Below are positions 56,119-64,000 of a DNA stretch of 64,000 nucleotides, one piece after another; position 1 is the stretch's first letter, and the number at the start of each line of letters is the position of its first letter. Source of the DNA: Dysidea avara (lineage: Eukaryota; Porifera; Demospongiae; Dictyoceratida; Dysideidae); contig NC_089284.1 of the NCBI RefSeq assembly GCF_963678975.1, forward strand, positions 2,632,001-2,696,000. Direction: 5' to 3'. The notes beneath the pieces are model-generated. The model was given only the letters and a program-made list of their open reading frames with translations, ran no database searches and had not been told where the DNA came from. The translations under genes and the position numbers were made by a program.

Positions 56119-58584
56119 ATGATTACAGAGATTGGTGTGGAAAAGACTGTGGAGTATCTGCTTAACATTACGCCAGAGTCTTCATCACTTGTTCCTATAC
56201 AGCGAGATTTTCAGGATGTTAAACCCGGGGACCATCTACTCTACAAGACCAAGACAGGATGGAAGATCAATTTTTATGTAGTAGATAACCTTGGAAAGGG
56301 TAAACTCAAAGTTGTCAGTACCTTTCTTGAAACAGATACAGATCCATTTATTGAAGAGAAACTCATATTTGATCCTAGCAAAGCTGAACAATTGAAGCTT
56401 GAAGAGAGAATTATTTATCAGTCAGACATCTTAGACCCTAGCAATATTAAAAAGAAATCATACAGATGTATTAGTGATAAATTGGATGAGGAAATGCAAC
56501 GTTTAGAAAAACTTAAAAGTAAAAATGACCGCTATAGCTTCTTACACAATAATTCTGAGCATTTAGTGACATATGTGAAGATGGGATCTGCTGAATGTCA
56601 ATTGTGTGATGCAGTTGAAATTGTCTTCAAAAAGTATGTATTTGTGCAGGCAGTTAAGAATGGTAATTTGCCAACATTTGGTCATGTTTTTGATAGCAGT
56701 GCTGGTAGCTGGGGTGTGCTTTTTACTGCAATTACGGGTAAATGTGTAGGAACATCTGCTTTAGTTCAAGCTACAACATCTATGACTAAAGGAATAGTGA
56801 AAGAAGGAGGCAAAGCTACCGCAACAGCTGCTAGTAAAGGAATAGCAAAAAAAGGAGGCAAAGCTACCATAACAGCTGCTAGTAAAGGAATGGCAAAAAA
56901 AGGAGGCAAAGCTACCATAACAGCTGCTAGTAAAGGAATAGCAAAAAAAGGAGGTAAGGCTACCATAACAGCTGCTAGTAAAGGAATAGCAAAAAAAGGA
57001 GGCAAAGCTACCATAACAGCTGCTACTAAAGGAATGGCAAAACAAGGAGGCAAAGCTGCTGGTATGCCAACTACAACTAGTATAGTTCAAGGAGCAGTCA
57101 AAGGAAAAGTTTCACAAACAGTATCACAACAGATTTCAAAAGAAATGTTGGAAGAGAGTGGAAAAGGTGCTACAATTCAAACTACAAATACTGGCACAAA
57201 GATGATTGCACATCAAGTGTCCAAGGAAGTAATTGAGGAAGGTGGAAAAGCTGCTACAGCAAAAAACGTAGCTAGTGCTGCTGCTCAACAAGTTACAAAG
57301 GAGGCAGCACGTCAAACAGTAAATGCCACAGCAGCCCAGACTGCCAAAAGTGCAGCTGTTAATGCTGTCAAGCAAGGTGCAAAAACAACGATTGTAGCTG
57401 GGGTGCTCATTGAAGGTGCTTTTTATGCTTTTCAGATGGGCAGAGCTGTACATAAACGAACAAAAGGTCAAATGGACCAAGAAGAATTTGTGGACTATAC
57501 TGTAGAGCAAACAGCTACATCAGGTGGTAGCGCAGCCGGAGGTATTGGCGGATCATTAGCAGGAATTGCCACTGGTGCTGCCATTGGCTCTGTTGTTCCA
57601 GTGGTAGGTACTGCTATTGGTGGAGCTGTAGGAGGGTTTATTGGAGGAATGTGTGGTGGAGTGGGAGGTAGTTTACTTGGCAAAGGAGTTGGTAAATTAA
57701 TAAACTTGGTACGAGAACACAAGCAGTGGCAATTAGACTGCAAGACTCCAGGTGATATAGCTGCTTGCCCTAATAATAAACTCATAATTTTGGATAGTTC
57801 CATTCCACAAGTAAGAATAGTAAGCAGTGAGCTTACTTTAGTAGAAGTGCTAACATTTTATGGTGATGGCGTAATCACTAAACCATCAGGTATTGCTGTA
57901 AATGATATTATTTTTGCAGTTGGTGACAAAAGTAGCCATTTGGTAAAAATATTTTCAATCAAAGGGAAATACTTGTCAACAATAAACTTTCCAACTAGAA
58001 GTGATCAATATGATTTTCAATTTGGATTGTGTTTCAATAGCAAAGGCATATTGTATGTAGTGGACTGTTGCAATTGTAGAGTACAGGCTTTTGATACCAA
58101 CAAGAATAATGAACTCTGTGGCATAGTTGGCTCTGAAGGATCCAATCCTAACCAGTATCAACACCCAGAATACATTGCTGTAGACAGCAGCGACAGTGTA
58201 TATGTGACAGACTACTACAACAACTGCATCAACATGTACAGTGAAGATGATCACACCTTTGTATGTAAGATTGAGTGTAACAGACCGTGTGCTGTAGCTT
58301 TCACCCCAGACAACCATTTGATAGTTGGAGATCATGAGAATGATCGTATTTTTGTGTTTGGTCCACCAGGAAAGAAAAGTTTTTTTCGTTCCATCTTAAG
58401 TTTTAGTTTTTCTAATGAGGAATCTCGCCAATTAACTAAAGTGTTTGGGACTAGTGGTAAAGGGAAAGAACAGTTTAATAAAATATGTGGTTTAGCTGTT
58501 AACAAGCAAGGAACTATCTACGTAGCGGAGAATAAAAATGATCGTCTACAAATGATAGGAACTAGTGTATGGCAAAAAAATTAA
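56119..58584 (+). CDS. LRAT-like domain, tandem repeat, glycine-zipper and NHL-repeat protein
   Basis: A single exon of 821 residues from the first ATG. The frame is open back to 56074, so an upstream exon is possible. Residues about 30-165 resemble the LRAT/NlpC-P60 fold: KPGDHLLYKTKTGW, then HNNSEHLVTYVKMG in place of the family NNCEHFVT..RYG motif. The nucleophilic Cys is therefore Ser (about residue 146), and the usual HHGIYVGD histidines are not seen, so enzyme activity is unlikely. Residues about 220-315 hold five copies of a 16-residue unit (SKGIAKKGGKATITAA). Residues about 470-540 are a Gly-rich hydrophobic stretch (GAAIGSVVPVVGTAIGGAVG), typical of a glycine-zipper membrane segment. 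Residues about 580-815 are NHL repeats (KPSGIAVND, ILYVVDCCNCRVQAF, YIAVDSSDSVYVTDYYNN, HLIVGDHENDRIFVF, GTIYVAENKNDRLQM) forming a propeller. The architecture was not recognised as a named family. AATAAA lies 40 bases past the stop. Confidence 0.75.
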   Translation: MITEIGVEKTVEYLLNITPESSSLVPIQRDFQDVKPGDHLLYKTKTGWKINFYVVDNLGKGKLKVVSTFLETDTDPFIEEKLIFDPSKAEQLKLEERIIYQSDILDPSNIKKKSYRCISDKLDEEMQRLEKLKSKNDRYSFLHNNSEHLVTYVKMGSAECQLCDAVEIVFKKYVFVQAVKNGNLPTFGHVFDSSAGSWGVLFTAITGKCVGTSALVQATTSMTKGIVKEGGKATATAASKGIAKKGGKATITAASKGMAKKGGKATITAASKGIAKKGGKATITAASKGIAKKGGKATITAATKGMAKQGGKAAGMPTTTSIVQGAVKGKVSQTVSQQISKEMLEESGKGATIQTTNTGTKMIAHQVSKEVIEEGGKAATAKNVASAAAQQVTKEAARQTVNATAAQTAKSAAVNAVKQGAKTTIVAGVLIEGAFYAFQMGRAVHKRTKGQMDQEEFVDYTVEQTATSGGSAAGGIGGSLAGIATGAAIGSVVPVVGTAIGGAVGGFIGGMCGGVGGSLLGKGVGKLINLVREHKQWQLDCKTPGDIAACPNNKLIILDSSIPQVRIVSSELTLVEVLTFYGDGVITKPSGIAVNDIIFAVGDKSSHLVKIFSIKGKYLSTINFPTRSDQYDFQFGLCFNSKGILYVVDCCNCRVQAFDTNKNNELCGIVGSEGSNPNQYQHPEYIAVDSSDSVYVTDYYNNCINMYSEDDHTFVCKIECNRPCAVAFTPDNHLIVGDHENDRIFVFGPPGKKSFFRSILSFSFSNEESRQLTKVFGTSGKGKEQFNKICGLAVNKQGTIYVAENKNDRLQMIGTSVWQKN
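56785..57050 (+). repeat. 48-bp tandem repeat inside the LRAT-like/NHL gene
   Basis: About five in-frame copies of a 48-bp unit (start AAAGGAATAGCAAAAAAAGG, then GGCAAAGCTACCATAACAGC) with few changes. It encodes a Lys/Gly/Ala/Thr-rich unit. The antisense strand is also open here because of the repeat, and is not taken as coding. Confidence 0.9.
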
Positions 58585-59281
58585 TGATGGTACAACATTA
58601 CAATGACTAGTCTACTATAAATTAATAAACCACTTGATCACATATACAGGTATATAGTTATGAATACAAATAGCCATAGGCTTAGTGAACTTGATGCTTA
58701 TTGTAATAAGGTTTGTTATGCTACTAATGAGGTGAACTTTAACTGGATATAAGGCTGTACATATAATTATGAATTTTGTGTGTTCAAATTATATTCTATA
58801 TAAGGTGTATAGTAGGAGTGCATGAGATACAGCTGCTATATTTTTGTTATCTGAACAAGCATACATTTAGAGCATGCAGTGAACCCTTCGTATTCACTGC
58901 ATGTAGTCATGGTTTGCAGAGACTTTAGTGTTGGAAGTTAGGTTAAAGGCCAGTAGCTAGTGGTCCGGTCCTTATACTTCTAACCTAGCATGCATGCATA
59001 TTGTACGGTGACTATAAGAGGAAAATGCTCAGTGACTTTTTATGTTGTCTCCAGCTATATATATATATCTGCAGGCATACAGGTACAAGCAAGGTAGTAA
59101 CATTCTCAAGCTTGTCTTCAGAATATATTATTATATGCCTCTTAAGTAGTATGTGCGGTTTGTTGATACAACTATATAACTGCAAGCAGTTTCTTACTTC
59201 ATTAACAGGTGTATAGAGCCACCATAAGCACACCTCTGCATGAGTTTGATGCTTACTTTATTGACCTGACATTGCTGACAA
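58585..59281. other. 3' flank of the LRAT-like/NHL gene, no further gene
   Basis: Contains AATAAA at 58624-58629. The rest is AT-rich, with a small (TA)n tract near 59055. Nothing else was recognised. Confidence 0.45.
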
Positions 59282-59775
59282 GCCAGTACTAGGCTTGAGT
59301 CTATTATGCTCCAAAATTTGCCTATTATGCTTTTTGGCATTTTCCCAAATTTTTGCCTATTATGCTTGTTTTTATGCTTTTATTTTGTGTACTTTTTCTT
59401 TGTGCATGCAGAGAAGTTCTTCATATGATAGAATGTAAATGGAGAAGTGTCAATTCAACTGCAACATACAAATAATAGCAATAGCTTGAAATTGGGATGT
59501 GCTACAGGGTTGGTAGGCATATTAGAGCAGGGGTGCTTATCTATAGTCCCTCAAGCTATAAGGATTTTCTTGCCTAATATCTTTGTATGCAAGTAATTAT
59601 GTAGAAAATATTATGCATGGTTTCTGATTGATCTTCTGATTTGTAGCAATTGGTATTCAAAGGACAGCAACTGCTCAGTGTAATTATGTGACTTGCATTT
59701 TTACAGCACCATGCCAAGTACATATTAGCCTCCTGGGAACAAACACTTTAATTGGTTCTCATTCTCTCTGTTGCA

Positions 59776-59835
59776 TGCGATGACTGTTCTATTAGAGTGT
59801 TTGACTGACTGTTCTATTAGAGAATCTCGATCATT
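59776..59835 (+). repeat. Double copy of the ACTCTAATAGA motif (reverse orientation)
   Basis: GACTGTTCTATTAGAGTGTT and GACTGTTCTATTAGAGAATC lie in tandem. They are typical of about 20 such sites in the window, listed in the findings. Confidence 0.7.
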
Positions 59836-60365
59836 TTGAAATATTTGCTACAATTTAGCTTCCGGCCACTGACACAGGATGTCAGTGGACCATCAGTGTG
59901 CTGCCATATGTCCCAATTGTATCATACCAACATCTGCAACTTGTATGTATGTAGGTATATGTACACTGTAAAGTTTATTATTATTATTATTATTTTCCTG
60001 GTTTGATATTTACCCCAGTCTCACTGCAGACCTGCGGAGACTTCACTGTTTTCAATGTCCAGACATTCACTAGCTATACTGACTAACTTTACTATCATCA
60101 GAGCTTCTATTGTATTCGAGTACATTGTCTCCAATCGAGCTTCCAATAATCATAATCATCATATCACAAAATCAGACGATGAGACGTTTTATATAAAATG
60201 ACTGAAGCTTATACCTAAACTGCTTTGGCATGCCTTGGTACTAGTTGGCACATGACTACATGTTTTCTATAAAACTCAAACCCACAATGAAAAGCATTCA
60301 TTCCGTCGAGTGCAAACCTGTAGTAGCTAAAACCAAAACTGTAGAGCATTTTGCTACTTGTTGTC

Positions 60366-60790
60366 AAGAATCATTTTACTTTATTATTATTATTATTTAA
60401 TGGGCTTGTAGATGCCAAGGCAAGCTAACTTGCCAGGCTAGGCCGCAGGCCTTTGAAGGTGCCCATATCTAGATTGCTTCCAAAAATTATCCAAGCGCAG
60501 CTTGAAGGTTGCAACTGTTGGTGCTGAAATGATAAAGTCAGGTAAGGAGTTCCATAGATTGACTATTCTATTTGTAAAAAAGTTCTGCCTAACAAGTAAT
60601 CTTGATCTTTCTTTAAAAAGCTGAAGAGAATGGCCCCTGGTGGTAGCAGTATTTAAAGTAAAAAATGTAGATGGGTCCAAGTCATAATGTCGTTTAAGTA
60701 TCTTATATGTTTCAATCATATCACCCCTTTGACGTCTGCAATACAGAGAATAGAGATCCAGAATTTCAAGACGGCTTTCATAAGTCAAAA
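60366..60790 (-). mobile_element. LINE 3' fragment nested in the hAT element
   Basis: The minus frame encodes a typical LINE C-terminus: SRLEILDLYSLYCRRQRGDM, IETYKILKRHYDLD, RGHSLQLFKERSRLLVRQNF and NRIVNLWNSLPDFII, ending at 60438. A (TTA)n tail, seen as (ATT)n at 60378-60398, marks the 3' end. The frame is intact, so the insertion may be fairly young. The family differs from the LINE at 61240-63300. Confidence 0.82.
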
Positions 60791-60965
60791 CAGGTTAGCC
60801 ATTGAATTTGTGACTGTTATAGCAGAAATTATACTTAGTGTGGCGGAAATTTTCCCATTATGCTCATAGTCTTATAAATTATGCCTCCATTATGCCAGCA
60901 TAATGCTTTATGCTTTTCATTTCCTATTATTATGCCGGCATAATTGACGCAAGCCTAGCCAGTAC

Positions 60966-61239
60966 TGATCATGACATGAACCAATTATATACTAGCAATC
61001 TAGAAGTATTAATTTTATGTTCAAAATTTGTTAGCAGCTGGGAACCTGCACCTGTGTAACTCACAATCACTACCAAACCTAGACATCACCTTAGGAATAC
61101 ACCCTGGATGTATTTACATACATAGCATAGCTGTGTTTGGTACAAAATTTTGCCAACCAAATAATTTAGTTACATGGTAATGTAACTATTGCCACAGAGT
61201 TAGAAAAAGATTTTGTGTTTTGACGTAATTATACACACT
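60966..61239. other. Short spacer between hAT element and LINE
   Basis: About 270 bases, AT-rich, nothing recognised. Confidence 0.4.
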
Positions 61240-63300
61240 TATTTATTTATTATTACTGAGCAGCCAGCACTGCTGATGTGCTCAGGAAAAAAAAATCATA
61301 CATGTGCATTATTACAATAATTAGAAACATTAACTGAGAATGAGTCAAAGTCATTTAAATCAATTAGGAATTGTAGCAAAGAGTTCCAGTCTTGAGCTGT
61401 TCTGGAGAAAAAACTTTTTGGTAATTTAAGCTGTTGTGTTGTAGATGTTGTAGGGAGTATGAAATGGTGCTGATGATATAGCCTGCAGGGGCGTACCAAG
61501 GGGGGTTTCCAGAGGTTTCAGGAAACCCTTTTGGATTTTACACACTATTTGAAACATTAAGAAATTGAAACTTTAGGTTTGAATCTGGAATCTATCATGG
61601 AACAGGACACACTGTAAACTTTTATCTTAGTTAAATAATAATTTCCCACATGATAGCAACACTTATAGCATTATTCTGAATTATGATTTCGGTGAAAAGA
61701 TTGAGATACTCTAATAAAGCAGTCAGGCAACACTAATATAACAGTCACTTAGCTGTAGTGGAAACCCCTTTGCAAAATTCCTGCGTACGCCCCTGGGGCC
61801 CTGGTTTCTCTGGTCATTGGAAGATAATTGATTGGAATAGATAAGGGAGTTTGGTTGTGAAGCACTTTGTAAAATTTCTGCAGTCTGGATATCTTGCGTT
61901 GAGTTTGAAGTTCAGGCCAGGAGAGATGTTGGAGCATGGAGGTAACTGAACTGTATCTTGTAATCTAATTTCAATACCCATCTTGCTGCCCTTTGAATAT
62001 TTTCAAGCTTATGTACATCACTGTTATAAATAGGGTCCTGAAGCATATTCCAGTTGTGGTCTTACCATTGCTAAATATGCTGCTTTCACTTACATAGAAC
62101 AATTGCTTGTAGGTTTCTCTTAACAAAGTTTAATGTTCTGGATGCTTTTCCTGTTATTTTGGATACATGAGGTGACCAAGATAAATGTTTGTCCAAGAGT
62201 ACTCCGAGGTATCATTTGTATGTCTATCAGTAATTGCTAAGGTATGGCTGTTCAGCTCATAGTTGTGAATGATAGGTGAATTACAACACATTTGGATACA
62301 TTAAACCTAAGTTGCCATATATGTATATCTCATTCTGATAGCCTGTCAAGATCTTGCTGAAGGATGGAAGCATCATTCTGGGAATCAATTACTCTATATA
62401 ACAAGCAGTCATCAGGAAACAGCCGTAGTGGAGATGTAATACTTCTGGTAATGTCATTAATATTCAACAAGAACATCAGAGGACCAAGTATTGTTCCCTG
62501 TGGTACCCCTGTTGTAACTGTTACTGGGGTTGAGAATTTACCATTAAGAAGTACACATTGTGTCCGATCATTTTGATCCAGTTAAAGGTATTGTTTCTAA
62601 TGCCATAGTATTGTAATTTCGTAAGTAACCACTGGTGTGGAACTGTGTCAAAAGCTTTAGTAAAATCAAGCAATTTGATGTCAACTTGTTTCTGATAGTC
62701 TAGAGCATGTAGAATATCTTCTGTTAGGGTAACGAGTTGGGTAGCACGAGAATGACCAGCTCTGAAGCCATGTTGGTTCTCTATTAGGATGTCATTGGCA
62801 TTAAGGTGGCTCATTATGATTATGTTGTGAAATATGATGTGTTCCATTGTTTTTGAGCATATAGAAGTAACAGATATCTGTCTATATAATTACTTGCTTC
62901 ATCACGCCTTCCTTTCTTTAAAGACTGGACAAATGTTTGCTTTTTTCCAATCTGATGGTAATAAGCCTGTAGATAGTGATTTTGTAAAAATGACTTGTAA
63001 GACTGGAGAAATTTCTTCAGCAAACTCTTTAAGGATGAATGATGGAATTTCATCCGGACCACTGGCTTTATTTGTATCAAAGTTAGATAACAATTGACAT
63101 ATGCCTTCCACTGAAAATGTGATGTCGGATATATTTGGAAATAGGTCTTCAGAGCTTGGATCTGCCAGATTAGGTAAACTCTCTATATCTTCTTTCGTAA
63201 ACACTGATTTAAAATAATTGTTCAAGGCTTCAGCTTTACTTTTATCATCAGTACATGCATGGCTTTCCATCAACAACTATAGTAGAGATTCCAACATCAT
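61240..63300 (-). mobile_element. 5'-truncated LINE, reverse transcriptase to 3' end
   Basis: On the minus strand, from 63276 down: SKAEALNNYFKSVFTKEDIE, FDTNKASGPDEIPSFIL, ILIENQHGFRAGHSRATQ, IKLLDFTKAFDTVPHQWLL and FPDDCLLYRVIDSQ. At 61300 the end is the same GCACATCAGCA-type tail as the copy at 9060-10290, followed by an (AATA)n tail. The block order is that of a CR1/L2-type element. The frame is broken several times, and a MITE (61486-61795) is inserted in the 3' part. Confidence 0.85.
61486..61795. mobile_element. hAT-like MITE with CAGGGGCGTA ends, inserted in a LINE
   Basis: The left end CAGGGGCGTACCAAGGGGGG with TTTCC and the right end GGAAACCCC...CTGCGTACGCCCCTG are inverted copies. 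CAGGGGCGTA is a common hAT terminal type. The flanks are GCCTG against GCCCTG, so the target duplication is imperfect. Two ACTCTAATAAAGCAGTCA-type motifs sit inside. It splits LINE sequence, so it is younger than that LINE. Confidence 0.75.
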
Positions 63301-63952
63301 CTTTACATTTAGCCTTAATATATACATAACTTTGTACAAAATTGGTTTCAATCGGTTATAAGGGATCGTGAAGCTACTACATATGTATGTCAATATACCC
63401 ATAGTGTGGCAGGCACGCTGGCTTCTGGGATGCATGACACACTACTGTGTGTCTTGATAAACTAGCACCTGGTTTGTTGACAAATATTCCTCCAATACAA
63501 CAGTTCTACAGGCATAAAGACCTTCTGACAAGCAAAACTCTACATGATTATTGAATTTTAATATTGCAAAGTTCCTAAAACACAAGATTAAAGTCTTTAC
63601 AATAAAAATGCATGCAAAACACTTTGCAAACTTAAAAGTGTATGAATTGGTTTTCAATATTGACAAGTTAGTTACTTCATATAGTTAATCTATGCAAGCT
63701 AGTCCATTTAATTCTTGACTGGTCTATTAGAGTATTACAGTGCAGGGTAAATGCTTTATTAGAGTAGGTAGATTGTGTTTAGCAGAAGGATCCAGCAATG
63801 CTGCAAAGAAGCAGTTTGGTGTAAAATCCAGCCCATATTTGATACAGTGACTGTCAGGAATATTCCATTATTAAGTCCTACTTACCCTTCATGAGGTGCT
63901 GATTTAAACCAATGTATATGTGACTGGAATTTTGTCAGGAATCCACAAAGTA
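63301..63952. other. Spacer at the right end, no recognised gene
   Basis: About 650 bases. One double ACTCTAATAGA-type motif lies at 63715-63770. Minus-strand open frames here look like chance. Confidence 0.4.
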
Positions 63953-64000
63953 CAGTGGAACTTCAGTTATCCAAACCCCTTGGTACCGGGGGTGATCCAT
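63953..64000 (+). mobile_element. Start of a pogo/Tigger-like MITE, cut by the window edge
   Basis: CAGTGGAACTTCAGTTATCC after a TA, followed by AAACCCCTTGG, matches the left ends at 38336 and 43767. The rest lies outside the window. Confidence 0.65.

Larger units (their letters stand above)
59290..60957. mobile_element. hAT element with TAGGCTTG-AATTATGC ends, containing a LINE fragment
   Basis: 1668 bp. The left end TAGGCTTGAGTCTATTATGC and the right end (GCATAATTGACGCAAGCCTA) are inverted copies. GCCAGTAC is duplicated on both sides (59282-59289 and 60958-60965), the 8-bp hAT signature. CCTATTATGC repeats near both ends. No transposase frame remains. A separate LINE 3' fragment (60366-60790) sits inside. 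Confidence 0.88.

Noticed and set aside
56761-57510. Long minus-strand open frames opposite the LRAT-like/NHL gene
   Set aside because: They mirror the 48-bp tandem repeat and the Ala/Gly-rich coding strand. There is no independent start context or domain.

Overview
The window looks like a piece of an animal genome rich in transposon debris. The likely source is a sponge (demosponge) or another early-branching metazoan. Every intact gene is eukaryotic, most have introns with GT-AG borders (several under 150 bp), and the families are animal ones: an LHFPL tetraspan, TBL2, rabaptin, TKL-type kinases, and an NLR-like pseudogene. The species assignment is an inference from gene content and style. 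No rRNA, tRNA, CRISPR array, LTR element or virus-derived element was recognised.

Layout. 1-590 is a LINE fragment. 2504-3316 (+) is an LHFPL-like tetraspan gene. 3947-8345 (-) is an unusual seven-exon gene. Its first six exons are rabaptin-like coiled coil, and its single large last exon adds ankyrin repeats and a kinase fold with lost catalytic motifs. 8400-12350 is transposon debris. 12668-13609 and 14630-15484 (+) are two tandem intronless secreted proteins of the violaxanthin de-epoxidase (VDE) lipocalin type. 15570-20900 is dispersed repeats. 21615-32832 (-) is a complete nine-exon TBL2 orthologue (443 aa) with introns full of MITEs. About 114 bp away, head to head, 32947-45377 (+) is an 18-exon rabaptin gene (719 aa predicted). 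It is the paralogue of the fusion gene, with the same intron phases.

45600-48250 holds a 5'-truncated LINE and a MITE. 49349-50112 (+) is a TKL-type kinase domain missing its N-lobe start. 53277-54365 (-) is a broken NB-ARC/NACHT gene with a death-fold-like front end. 56119-58584 (+) is a large single-exon protein combining an LRAT/NlpC-like domain (nucleophile replaced), 16-residue tandem repeats, a glycine-zipper segment and NHL repeats. 58600-64000 is mostly a hAT element and LINE copies.

Themes. (1) The two rabaptin-type genes suggest a local inverted duplication, after which one copy swapped its C-terminal half for an ankyrin-pseudokinase module. (2) TBL2 and rabaptin share a short divergent promoter with two CACGTG boxes. 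(3) Several palindromic elements share an outer arm but carry unrelated inner arms. (4) A short motif near ATACTCTAATAGAACAGTCA recurs about 20 times. (5) At least four elements have hAT-type 8-bp target duplications readable in the sequence.
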